A DNA stretch of 7,015 nt from Bacteroides sp. GTDB lineage: Bacteria > Bacteroidota > Bacteroidia > Bacteroidales > Bacteroidaceae. The translations under genes and the position numbers were made by a program. How positions within the stretch are numbered: position 1 is the first letter of the stretch; each line of letters begins with the position of its first letter. Positions 1-6,291 of the stretch are shown here, one piece after another. The stretch is taken from positions 1-7,015 of the forward strand of contig JASLDF010000105.1 in the NCBI GenBank assembly GCA_030151635.1, read 5' to 3'. The notes under the pieces are model-generated. The model was not told the DNA's origin. It saw nothing but the letters and a program-made list of their open reading frames with translations, and searched no databases.

Positions 1-519
1 AATTTCTCGTAATACATGCTCAAAAATCCTTTTGTCGGGTTTATTTACACCTATTTCATCAGATAGAAAGACTCCACTAAAGTACTTTTCAATCCCACCC
101 GATTTCATTTTAAGATATTGCATCTCCGTAAATCCATTTGACACAATATACAAAGGGTACTTCGGATAAAGGTATTCCAAGACTTCCAACGCACCCGAAA
201 CAAGTTTTGGCTTTGTAGGTACCAATTTGAAATAAGTTTCCATAAAATGAGTAACAAACAGTTCATCATTCAGACCTACTTCTCTAAATGGGTGGTTAAA
301 CCGTCTGTGATTCAGCGTATCTTTATCTATTTCACCTCGACTATAAGCATGCCAACACTCCTGATTAAAAGGCTGGTATAATTCATAGAAATGCTCAAAT
401 GAATTGAAGTAGTTCTCTAAGTTAAACTCTTTGAAAACTTCTTTGAAAGAGTCTAACACATTGGCATCACAATCCCATAGTGTATCATCAAGGTCGAATA
501 ATATTGCTTTGTATTTCAT
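1..519 (-). CDS. HAD-superfamily hydrolase, YjjG-type pyrimidine 5'-nucleotidase (partial, C-terminus beyond window)
   Basis: The frame is open from the ATG at 519 to the window edge and gives 173 residues, so the gene is cut by the window and not broken. It carries the HAD motifs in order: motif I FDLDDT (nucleophile Asp9, acid/base Asp11), motif II SNG (residues 127-129), and the motif III Lys160 in GVNKPD. The acidic motif IV lies past the edge. The helical cap (about residues 15-100) includes a stretch of the form W-x-x-Y-x-x-G-x-I followed by RRF, which resembles E. coli YjjG, a cytoplasmic Mg-dependent phosphatase acting on pyrimidine nucleoside monophosphates including non-canonical ones. 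YjjG relatives run to about 225-235 residues, so roughly 55-60 are missing. The ATG lies only 14 bases from the hairpin of an upstream terminator, and I see no clear promoter or Shine-Dalgarno sequence. HAD membership is secure; substrate is inferred from resemblance. Confidence 0.88.
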   Translation of the reverse strand, partial: MKYKAILFDLDDTLWDCDANVLDSFKEVFKEFNLENYFNSFEHFYELYQPFNQECWHAYSRGEIDKDTLNHRRFNHPFREVGLNDELFVTHFMETYFKLVPTKPKLVSGALEVLEYLYPKYPLYIVSNGFTEMQYLKMKSGGIEKYFSGVFLSDEIGVNKPDKRIFEHVLREI

Positions 520-525
520 AATTCT

Positions 526-565
526 AAAAATAAAAAGGAGCCAGACAACTAGTGTCCAGCTCCTT
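526..565 (-). terminator. Rho-independent terminator of the lipoprotein operon
   Basis: Arms at 535-547 and 553-565 form a 13-bp stem around a 5-base loop (548-552). On the minus strand the two central non-Watson-Crick positions become G-U wobbles, so the stem is continuous only in the minus-strand RNA. It is followed by a U-rich tail (complement of 526-534, AAAAATAAA). It starts 26 bases past the lipoprotein stop codon and ends just before the ATG of the HAD gene. Confidence 0.85.
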
Positions 566-590
566 CAATTCTATACATTGATTGTATTTA

Positions 591-1466
591 CTATTTTACC
601 AAAATCACAAGGAAACGTGTTACACTCCAGAAATCTTTAGCATTTGTAATTGTTAATACATATTCTCCTTTTGTATTCTTATCTAAAGTATAAGAAGTTT
701 CTGGATGAGTTGTTAACAATTTAGCCGATTTAGAGAATAACTCAATCGATTTAGTGGTACGAATATCAATTTCCGAGAAGTAATCTTTATTATAGTCATT
801 ATCTGCAAGAACCTCTCTTGATTTAAACATCCCGCCACCAGTCATGATTTTTTGATCTTTAAGCTCCGACTTAGTACCAAAAACGAACCAAGCTCTATTC
901 AACAAGCGATCTTGCTCATCAACAGTAGCAGCCTTAGCATCATTTGCATCAACCAAAGACTCCACATCAGCAGTTAAATTACTAACAGCAGCATCTAATT
1001 CCTGAATTCTAATATTCTTAGAAGCCAATTCTGTTTGCAATTCACTAATTCTATTGGTCTTTTCTGCCAGTTCGCTCTTCAAGTTTTGAAGTGTACGACT
1101 CAATTGAGCAGAAGATTGATTATTTTTCTTCAAAAGAGCTTCAAGTTTTTCAATTTGAGCTTTATTATCTTCCATGGTTTTAGATATAAACTCTAAATCC
1201 GACTTAATTTTCTCTCGTGCTGAAGCAGCACCTTTTTCAGTGATTGAGCCTCTTTGTAAATCAACTCTATTTTCTGCAATGTCGATTTGACGGAATCCTT
1301 CTTGGATTTCATTAAAAGTAGCCCAAAATTCTTCTAGCTCTTTATCTTTTTGAGCTATTTCTGTTTGCAATGCATCTTTTTCTGCTTGTAGTTTCTTTTT
1401 TTCGCCCAAGTTACATGAACTTATAAGAACGACACTAAAAAGCAATAAGCCTAAGTATTTTTTCAT
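591..1466 (-). CDS. Coiled-coil lipoprotein, similar to the Cbp1 (collagen-binding) family
   Basis: This is a 291-residue predicted lipoprotein. It begins with a short charged region, a hydrophobic stretch (residues 4-15) and a lipobox I-S-S-C with the lipidated Cys at residue 18, the only cysteine in the protein. From about 22 to 188 the sequence is almost wholly heptad-like and rich in Glu, Lys, Gln and Leu, as expected for a long coiled coil with a break near 65-80. A compact C-terminal domain (about 189-291) starts with AWFVFGTKSELK and ends with a region rich in aromatic and beta-strand residues. From memory this layout and the C-terminal signature match the Bacteroidota family annotated as Cbp1-like collagen-binding adhesins; collagen binding cannot be read from the sequence. 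It probably sits in the outer membrane or faces the periplasm. It starts 25 bases after the rsmI stop, so co-transcription is likely, and a terminator follows. Confidence 0.82.
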   Translation of the reverse strand: MKKYLGLLLFSVVLISSCNLGEKKKLQAEKDALQTEIAQKDKELEEFWATFNEIQEGFRQIDIAENRVDLQRGSITEKGAASAREKIKSDLEFISKTMEDNKAQIEKLEALLKKNNQSSAQLSRTLQNLKSELAEKTNRISELQTELASKNIRIQELDAAVSNLTADVESLVDANDAKAATVDEQDRLLNRAWFVFGTKSELKDQKIMTGGGMFKSREVLADNDYNKDYFSEIDIRTTKSIELFSKSAKLLTTHPETSYTLDKNTKGEYVLTITNAKDFWSVTRFLVILVK

Positions 1467-1491
1467 ACATTTAATTATTTATGTTTGACAT

Positions 1492-2169
1492 CTATTTTGT
1501 GTGAGCACCTCCCAAAACAACAACTATTTCGCCTTTTGGTGGGGTTACTGTAAAATGTTTTATTACCTCTTCCAGAGTACCACGTACGGCCTCCTCATAA
1601 ATTTTAGAAATCTCTCTACTCACAGACACTTCACGGTCTGCACCCATATACTCAACCAACTGCGTAAGCGTTTTTACCAATCTATATGGTGACTCGTAAA
1701 AAATCATCGTTCTTGTTTCCAATGCTAACTCTTTAAAACGAGTCATTCTTCCTTTTTTAGGAGGAAGAAACCCTTCGAAACAAAATCGATCATTTGGCAA
1801 TCCTGAAACAACAATTGCAGGTATCATAGCCGTAGCCCCTGGCAAACATTGAACTTCAATCCCTTCTTTAACACATTCACGTACAACTAAGAATCCTGGA
1901 TCTGAGATTGCAGGTGTTCCGGCATCAGAAATCAAAGCAACATCCGAGCCAGCTTTTAACATATTAATAACATTACCCAATGTTTTATGTTCATTAAATT
2001 TGTGATGAGATTGCAATGCATTCTTAATTTCAAAATGCTTCAACAACACACTGGAAGTCCTCGTATCTTCGGCCAATATTAAATCTACCTCTTTTAGAAT
2101 GCGAAGAGCTCGTAGTGTTATGTCCTCAAGATTACCTACGGGGGTAGGCACAATATATAAAATTCCCAT
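1492..2169 (-). CDS. rsmI: 16S rRNA (cytidine(1402)-2'-O)-methyltransferase RsmI
   Basis: RsmI uses S-adenosylmethionine to methylate the ribose 2'-O of C1402 in the decoding centre of 16S rRNA. The protein has 225 residues and all family landmarks in order: PTPVGNLEDIT (8-17), AEDTRTS (33-39), SDAGTPAISDPG (81-92), PGA (110-112), GFLPPKKGR (133-141), YESPYR (158-163), REISK (185-189) and KGE near the end (212-214). This is the two-lobed tetrapyrrole-methylase fold. The E. coli enzyme has about 286 residues with an extra C-terminal domain; the short form here is usual in Bacteroidota and is not a truncation. The ATG at 2169 lies two bases after the stop codon of the 246-residue gene upstream, so translational coupling is likely, and the lipoprotein gene follows after 25 bases. 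Confidence 0.97.
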   Translation of the reverse strand: MGILYIVPTPVGNLEDITLRALRILKEVDLILAEDTRTSSVLLKHFEIKNALQSHHKFNEHKTLGNVINMLKAGSDVALISDAGTPAISDPGFLVVRECVKEGIEVQCLPGATAMIPAIVVSGLPNDRFCFEGFLPPKKGRMTRFKELALETRTMIFYESPYRLVKTLTQLVEYMGADREVSVSREISKIYEEAVRGTLEEVIKHFTVTPPKGEIVVVLGGAHTK

Positions 2170-2171
2170 TA

Positions 2172-2912
2172 TTATTCTGCTTTAAAGTTTCGTTTTAAAA
2201 ATTCATCAAAACTCTCGAAAGCCTCAACCTTTGAATCTAAACCTAGATTTTTAATAGCATAACTTCGAGCTTCTTGATAAGTCTTAAGAGACTCTAATTG
2301 ACGAACACCTTCTTTAAAGGCAAAACTATCACTTTTAAAAAGCTCTCGTGTATAGTAAAAAACATCATTTAGTGTAAGCGATTTATACAATTCTCCAGGC
2401 TGACGCGGCTTGTCTAAAAGGCAATCTGCATTTTCGGATACCACAGAGGCTTTATCTTCTTCTGCTACAATATCAATAGTATCATTTGAATCAAAAGAAA
2501 CCACATCAATATTGCTATTTTCCATTACAGAACTACTTTCATCATTCTCCAATTGAATATCAACAGTAGTTGGAGATTCTTTTTCCACAACTTCTTTAAA
2601 TTCCTCAACCTTTGTTACAGACTGATGACTAACTTCACCCTTAACTATTGGAGGCAATGGAGGTACTATTTCTTCCACATCTTTAGAAAAAGGAGGTAGA
2701 GCAGAAGGGACTATTCTCTGGTTCTCATTGTCCATCTTTAAAACATCAACCTCAAATGTTTTCTTCAAATTATCTACACGCTGTGCCAAATTGTTCAAAG
2801 CACGTGAAGCAACCTCTTGTAATTTTTTATCGTTCGGATTTTTCTCTACGTATTCTAAAAAATATTTTAGTTCTACAAAATCCAGTTCTATGTCATTCAG
2901 TATACTTTTCAT
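2172..2912 (-). CDS. Conserved-looking protein of unknown function, first gene of the rsmI operon
   Basis: I cannot assign a function to this 246-residue protein. It has three zones. Residues 1-58 are charged and helical. Residues 60-168 form a low-complexity linker with two proline clusters (ALPPF, PPLPP) and many Asp, Glu, Ser and Val, probably disordered. Residues 170-246 form a compact alpha-helical domain containing SLTLNDVFYYTRELF and ending in FDEFLKRNF. The C-terminal pattern S-(I/L)-x-L-N-D-x-F-x-x-x-R-E-L-F occurs, from memory, in uncharacterised Bacteroidota proteins. There is no signal peptide, no membrane segment and a single Cys (164), so it is probably cytoplasmic. It is the first gene after a promoter-like site at 2940-2947, and its stop codon lies two bases before the rsmI ATG. 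The context suggests co-expression with RsmI but does not prove a shared role. Confidence 0.85.
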   Translation of the reverse strand: MKSILNDIELDFVELKYFLEYVEKNPNDKKLQEVASRALNNLAQRVDNLKKTFEVDVLKMDNENQRIVPSALPPFSKDVEEIVPPLPPIVKGEVSHQSVTKVEEFKEVVEKESPTTVDIQLENDESSSVMENSNIDVVSFDSNDTIDIVAEEDKASVVSENADCLLDKPRQPGELYKSLTLNDVFYYTRELFKSDSFAFKEGVRQLESLKTYQEARSYAIKNLGLDSKVEAFESFDEFLKRNFKAE

Positions 2913-2939
2913 CTATGTTTTATCGGTGTACTATTAATA

Positions 2940-2947
2940 CAAATGTA
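2940..2947 (-). promoter_or_regulatory. Candidate Bacteroidota -7 promoter element for the rsmI operon
   Basis: On the minus strand this reads TACATTTG, a full match to the Bacteroidota -7 consensus TAnnTTTG. It lies 27 bases before the ATG at 2912, which would leave a leader of about 20 bases. No TTTG or TTG is seen at the usual distance upstream; the nearest (complement of 2976-2979) is about 28 bases away, which is too far. The placement is good but only the -7 half is supported. Confidence 0.45.
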
Positions 2948-2988
2948 GAAATAAATAATTAAATATAAGGTATAGCAAACAAAAGTAT

Positions 2989-2996
2989 TATTTTTG
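2989..2996 (+). promoter_or_regulatory. Candidate Bacteroidota -7 promoter element for tdk
   Basis: The sequence TATTTTTG fully matches TAnnTTTG and ends 24 bases before the tdk ATG, giving a leader of roughly 15-20 bases. I see no -33 TTG at the expected spacing, and the region is AT-rich enough for chance matches. Together with the minus-strand element at 2940-2947 it makes a compact divergent promoter region. Confidence 0.42.
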
Positions 2997-3020
2997 TATG
3001 GATAAACTCTAAAACAACTC

Positions 3021-3659
3021 ATGGTACTATTTTCCGAAAATCAAACCCTTGAAACAAAACAGTTTGGGCGAATTGAAGTAATCTGCGGCTCAATGTTTTC
3101 TGGCAAAACTGAAGAGCTCATTCGAAGACTTAAGCGTGCAAAATATGCTAAACAGTCCGTCGAGATTTTTAAACCTTCTGTGGATACAAGATATTCCGAT
3201 CAGAATGTAGTTTCTCACGATAGCACATCCATTCTTTCTACTCCAGTAGATAGTTCAGCTAGCATATTGCTTCTAGCCTCTGGCGTAGATGTAGTTGGCA
3301 TAGATGAAGCTCAATTTTTCGATAAAGAATTGGTAACTGTATGCAATGAACTAGCCAATAATGGAACTCGTGTTATTGTTGCCGGTCTTGATATGGATTT
3401 CAAAGGAAATCCTTTTGGACCTATGCCTCAACTCTGTGCCATTGCCGATGAAGTTTCAAAAGTCCACGCCATCTGTATGCAGTGTGGTAGCTTGGCACTT
3501 CATTCACACCGAACAGTTGATTGTGAAAAGCAGGTACTTTTAGGAGAAACCAAACAATATGAACCATTGTGCAGAAAATGCTATCAAAAAGCCATTAAGC
3601 AGGCTACCCAAGAATCTATAACACTAAAATTAGAGACATGCCACATAGAAAAGAAATAA
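3021..3659 (+). CDS. tdk: Thymidine kinase (type II)
   Basis: This is a cytosolic salvage enzyme that uses ATP to phosphorylate thymidine to dTMP. The 212 residues contain the P-loop GSMFSGKT (23-30), the DEAQFF motif (95-100) whose Glu96 matches the family's catalytic base, the GLDMDFKG segment (122-129) and the substrate-binding lasso around 155-180. Four cysteines in two CxxC pairs (152/155 and 184/187) match the structural zinc site of type II kinases. The N-terminal extension of about 16 residues before the first beta strand is typical of Bacteroidota versions. The ATG at 3021 is the first in frame after a TAA stop at 3003-3005. No Shine-Dalgarno sequence is visible. The last 22 bases overlap the next gene, so the two are probably transcribed together. 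Confidence 0.97.
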   Translation: MVLFSENQTLETKQFGRIEVICGSMFSGKTEELIRRLKRAKYAKQSVEIFKPSVDTRYSDQNVVSHDSTSILSTPVDSSASILLLASGVDVVGIDEAQFFDKELVTVCNELANNGTRVIVAGLDMDFKGNPFGPMPQLCAIADEVSKVHAICMQCGSLALHSHRTVDCEKQVLLGETKQYEPLCRKCYQKAIKQATQESITLKLETCHIEKK

Positions 3660-4834
3660 CGTTTGATCGTTTCATTCGTATTTCCCTAGTTGTAGCTGGG
3701 GTTATTTTAGGACTTATGCTTATTAATAGATTAAGCAGTGTACTACTCCCCTTCTTCATTGCATGGATTATATCGTATATGATTTATCCTTTAGTCAAAT
3801 TCTTTCAATATAAATTACGACTAAAGAATAGAGCATTATCTATCGGACTAGCCTTATTGTCTATATCTGCAATATGTGGTGTTATTTTTTACTTTGTACT
3901 CCCTCCAATTATTACTGAAGCAGGTCGAGTAAAAGATTTAATTGTCTACTATGTCAAAAATGGTGGCGAAGCAACAGGATACATCCCTGCTGCCCTACAA
4001 GAATTAGTTAAGGATTATGTCGATTTCAATGCACTGTCTAATCTTCTAGATCATCAAACATTCATTAATACAATTCAAAAAGCACTCCCCCAACTGTGGG
4101 CACTTATATCAGAGTCTGTATCATTCCTAATTAATCTATTCACCTTCTTTATAATTCTACTTTATGTCGTTTTTATATTGATTGACTACGAATCATTGGC
4201 AGAAGGATGGATATACTTACTACCAGAAAAATACAGAAATATTACACAACGTGTAGTCCTTGATGTGCAGCACGGTATGAATAGGTATTTTCGAGGACAA
4301 GCACTCGTTGCTTTAATTGTTGGTGTTTTATTTAGCATCGGGTTCTTGATTATAGATTTTCCATTAGCAATTGGATTAGGTCTATTGATAGGTGCTCTAA
4401 ACATGGTGCCATACTTACAGATTGTAGGATTCATTCCAACAATCATATTAGCTATATTGAAAACAGCAGATACTGGAGGAAACTTCTGGGTTATATTTGG
4501 AAGTGCACTGGCTGTATTCGCGATCGTCCAAATTATTCAAGACAGCTACCTTACCCCTAAAATTATGGGTAAAATAACAGGGCTTAATCCTGCAATTATA
4601 CTCTTGTCTTTATCAATATGGGGATCTTTGATGGGAATGTTAGGTATGATCATTGCCTTACCGCTTACTACTCTTTTGCTTTCCTACTACCAAAGATTCA
4701 TCATCAATAAGGAAAAAATATTTCAACAGATGGGTGGAGAATTAGCCAATCTAGAAAAAATTGATGAAGATGAAAAAATAAATGAAAAAAAATCAGACAA
4801 CGAAACTTCTGATAATGAGAAGATAGAGGAATAG
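3638..4834 (+). CDS. AI-2E family transporter-like membrane protein (PerM/YdiK/TqsA superfamily)
   Basis: This is a 398-residue inner-membrane protein of the AI-2E transporter family (formerly DUF20). Members have been linked to autoinducer-2 export, Na+/H+ antiport and other transport, so the substrate here is unknown. Hydrophobic segments lie at about 14-30, 33-52, 66-90, 158-182, 220-240, 242-257, 262-275, 283-301 and 316-349. Between the N-terminal group and the rest is a soluble region (about 91-155). Family hallmarks are RYFRGQALVALIVG (216-229), GALNMVPYLQIVGFIP (252-267), the QDSYLTPKIMG motif (301-311) and the final GMIIALPLTTLL (336-347). Residues 373-398 form a hydrophilic Asp/Glu/Lys/Asn tail. 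The ATG lies inside the end of tdk in another frame; the N-terminus KEITFDRFIR fits Bacteroidota relatives and supports this start. No convincing terminator follows before the tRNA promoter. Confidence 0.93.
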   Translation: MPHRKEITFDRFIRISLVVAGVILGLMLINRLSSVLLPFFIAWIISYMIYPLVKFFQYKLRLKNRALSIGLALLSISAICGVIFYFVLPPIITEAGRVKDLIVYYVKNGGEATGYIPAALQELVKDYVDFNALSNLLDHQTFINTIQKALPQLWALISESVSFLINLFTFFIILLYVVFILIDYESLAEGWIYLLPEKYRNITQRVVLDVQHGMNRYFRGQALVALIVGVLFSIGFLIIDFPLAIGLGLLIGALNMVPYLQIVGFIPTIILAILKTADTGGNFWVIFGSALAVFAIVQIIQDSYLTPKIMGKITGLNPAIILLSLSIWGSLMGMLGMIIALPLTTLLLSYYQRFIINKEKIFQQMGGELANLEKIDEDEKINEKKSDNETSDNEKIEE

Positions 4835-4870
4835 CACCAAAATTAAATTGAAAATAATTAGCATCAGCTA

Positions 4871-4900
4871 TTGCATTTAAAGAAAATACCCCTATCTTTG
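4871..4900 (+). promoter_or_regulatory. Promoter of the tRNA-Lys gene
   Basis: A TTG at 4871-4873 is followed after 19 bases by TATCTTTG at 4893-4900, a full match to the Bacteroidota -33/-7 pattern (TTG and TAnnTTTG). The expected start of transcription is near 4906, about 20 bases before the tRNA. This is the best promoter match I found in the window. Confidence 0.72.
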
Positions 4901-4926
4901 CAACCGCTTAGTAAAAGCAAGGGTAT

Positions 4927-4999
4927 GATTCGCTAGCTCAGCAGGTAGAGCACAACACTTTTAATGTTGGGGTCCTGGGTTCGAGCCCCAGGCGGATCA
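4927..4999 (+). tRNA. tRNA-Lys (anticodon UUU)
   Basis: The sequence folds into a full cloverleaf. The acceptor stem is GATTCGC (4927-4933) with GCGGATC (4992-4998), seven pairs with one wobble. The D stem is GCTC/GAGC (4936-4939, 4948-4951). The anticodon stem is CAACA/TGTTG (4953-4957, 4965-4969) with loop CTTTTAA. The T stem is CTGGG/CCCAG (4975-4979, 4987-4991) with loop TTCGAGC. The anticodon TTT is at 4960-4962 and reads AAA and AAG lysine codons. The discriminator base is A4999. The next bases are CAC, so the 3' CCA is not encoded and must be added by the nucleotidyltransferase. It has its own promoter and terminator and appears to be a single-gene unit. Confidence 0.97.
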
Positions 5000-5005
5000 C
5001 ACAGT

Positions 5006-5043
5006 AAAGAGGAAAGATTAATTATCTTTCCTCTTTTTTATTT
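5006..5043 (+). terminator. Rho-independent terminator after tRNA-Lys
   Basis: A perfect 13-bp inverted repeat (5006-5018 with 5024-5036) encloses a 5-base loop and is followed by TTTATTT. The T-rich distal end gives a U-tract on the plus strand. The A-rich proximal end could also allow some termination on the minus strand. Confidence 0.88.
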
Positions 5044-5070
5044 CTGCCCATTTCTCGTTCAAAACAAACA

Positions 5071-5105
5071 AAATTAAAAATGGAGGAGATAATGATCCCC
5101 TCCAT
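5071..5105 (-). terminator. Rho-independent terminator of the nitronate monooxygenase-like gene
   Basis: On the minus strand 5105 to 5080 forms an 11-bp stem (one G-U pair) with loop CATT, followed by a T-rich tail, TTTTAATTT (complement of 5071-5079). It lies 14 bases past the stop codon. The plus-strand version has an A-C mismatch and no T-tract, so the element is directional. Confidence 0.82.
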
Positions 5106-5119
5106 AATATTTTCACAAA

Positions 5120-6193
5120 TTATTCTAACACTAAATCTGCTTGCCTATACTCTTCTTTTAGCTTGGAAATAATGTCTTTGACAGTCGATATTTTTTCAGC
5201 TAAATAAGCATTGCTACCAGCAAAAGCATATCCCTTTTTCATGTTCCCTTTAGCTGCATTATACAAAGCACTCATAATACAATAGGGGCTTTTTGAGTAA
5301 TCACAAGTACGAATACAATGGAAAGGGCAACTCTTAGGCACTTCATTCCCCAGTTCAACACTCTCCAAAAACTCATTCTTAATCGCTCTACCCGGCATTC
5401 CTACTGGACTCTCTATAATTATTATGTCTTCTTCTTTAGAATTCAAATAAGCCTGTTTAAAGCCATCTGCCGCATCACATTCAACAGATGTAGTAAATAT
5501 ACTTCCCAACTGCACCGCAGAGGCTCCTAAGCCTATAAACTTACGAATATCACGTCCGGAATATATTCCACCTGCTGCAATAACAGGTATATCCTTAATA
5601 GATGCATATTTTCTAGTAATCTGAACAACTTCGGGTAATATGTGTTCCAATGCAAACTGCTCATCTAATATTTGTTTCGTTTTGAAACCAAGATGGCCTC
5701 CTGCTTTAGGTCCTTCCACAACAATTGCATCCGGCAAATAGTCATAGTTTGTTTTCCATTTCTCGCACAGAATACCAGCTGCCCGAGATGATGAAACGAT
5801 AGGAACTAGCCGAGTTGTAGATTCGGGTGTTAAGTATGAGGGTAAATCTAACGGTAATCCTGCTCCTACAAAAAGGACATCAACTTTCTCATGAATGGCT
5901 GTACGCACCATATCCGAGAAGTTTGAAAGAGCCACCATAATATTAACACCTATAACTCCGGAGCTCTTACTTCTTGCTTTTCGCAACTCTTCTTTCAACC
6001 CATAAATACAATTTTCAAAGAATGTTGCTTTGGGCTGACGGTATAAAAGCCCTAATCCTGCAGAAGATATCACTCCCACCCCACCTTCATTTGCCACTGC
6101 CGATGCTAATCCTGAAAGAGAAATCCCCACTCCCATTCCACCTTGAATAATTGGAAGATCGATATTCAATCCTCCTATACTAAATGATTTCAT
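5120..6193 (-). CDS. Nitronate monooxygenase / 2-nitropropane dioxygenase family flavoprotein with C-terminal Cys cluster
   Basis: This 357-residue cytosolic protein has the FMN-binding TIM barrel of the nitronate monooxygenase family (COG2070), whose members oxidise alkyl nitronates; many relatives are unverified NAD(P)H:flavin oxidoreductases. Visible motifs are the N-terminal QGGMGVGIS (17-25), GVNIMV (82-87), EGPKAGGHLG (160-169) with His167 at the position of the family's catalytic base, AAGGIYSGRDI (206-216), and GASAVQLGSIF (223-233) for the FMN phosphate. After the barrel come four cysteines spaced C-x3-C-x3-C-x7-C (289, 293, 297, 305), which are not part of the classic fungal or Pseudomonas enzymes and may bind a metal or Fe-S cluster. 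The gene stands alone, with its own terminator and divergent from the AraC-type regulator. The start at 6193 fits, with the first barrel strand beginning about residue 12. Fold is certain; substrate is not. Confidence 0.9.
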   Translation of the reverse strand: MKSFSIGGLNIDLPIIQGGMGVGISLSGLASAVANEGGVGVISSAGLGLLYRQPKATFFENCIYGLKEELRKARSKSSGVIGVNIMVALSNFSDMVRTAIHEKVDVLFVGAGLPLDLPSYLTPESTTRLVPIVSSSRAAGILCEKWKTNYDYLPDAIVVEGPKAGGHLGFKTKQILDEQFALEHILPEVVQITRKYASIKDIPVIAAGGIYSGRDIRKFIGLGASAVQLGSIFTTSVECDAADGFKQAYLNSKEEDIIIIESPVGMPGRAIKNEFLESVELGNEVPKSCPFHCIRTCDYSKSPYCIMSALYNAAKGNMKKGYAFAGSNAYLAEKISTVKDIISKLKEEYRQADLVLE

Positions 6194-6273
6194 TTCTAAT
6201 GTTGTTTTGATGTTAATGGCTTAAAGATGAACAAATATGAGCAGTTCTATATTACATTAAAAATGCACAATCG

Positions 6274-6291
6274 TTACAGATTTTACAGATT
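6274..6291. repeat. Perfect tandem 9-base repeat (two copies of TTACAGATT)
   Basis: TTACAGATT occurs at 6274-6282 and again without a gap at 6283-6291. The second copy runs into the left arm of the inverted repeat at 6288-6312. The position, about 80-100 bases before the flavoprotein ATG and about 290-300 before the regulator ATG, would suit a regulator-binding site, but no function is shown. Confidence 0.8.

Noticed and set aside
431..640. Plus-strand frame of 69 codons
   Set aside because: It runs antisense through the HAD start, the terminator and the lipoprotein end; the composition is shadow-like, with no recognisable protein features.
1501..1692. Plus-strand frame of 63 codons
   Set aside because: It is antisense to rsmI, which is unambiguous on the other strand.
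2728..2962. Two overlapping plus-strand frames (2728-2937 and 2756-2962)
   Set aside because: They are antisense to the start of the 246-residue gene and cross its promoter region; they overlap each other in different frames and resemble no protein family.
3361..3543. Plus-strand frame of 60 codons in a second frame of tdk
   Set aside because: It lies wholly inside tdk, whose catalytic and zinc motifs are intact in the main frame.
4186..4446. Minus-strand frame of 86 codons
   Set aside because: It is antisense to conserved membrane segments of the AI-2E-family gene and has no independent support.
4757..4830. A-rich low-complexity stretch encoding the charged tail of the membrane protein, considered as a frameshift site
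   Set aside because: The frame stays open to a normal stop, and hydrophilic tails of variable length are common at this end of the family; nothing points to programmed slippage.
4835..4870. Possible terminator after the AI-2E-family gene (TAGC-ATCA-GCTA)
   Set aside because: The stem is only 4 bp with no T-tract, too weak to call.
5318..5530. Plus-strand frame of 70 codons
   Set aside because: It is antisense to the flavoprotein gene, which carries conserved motifs in this stretch.
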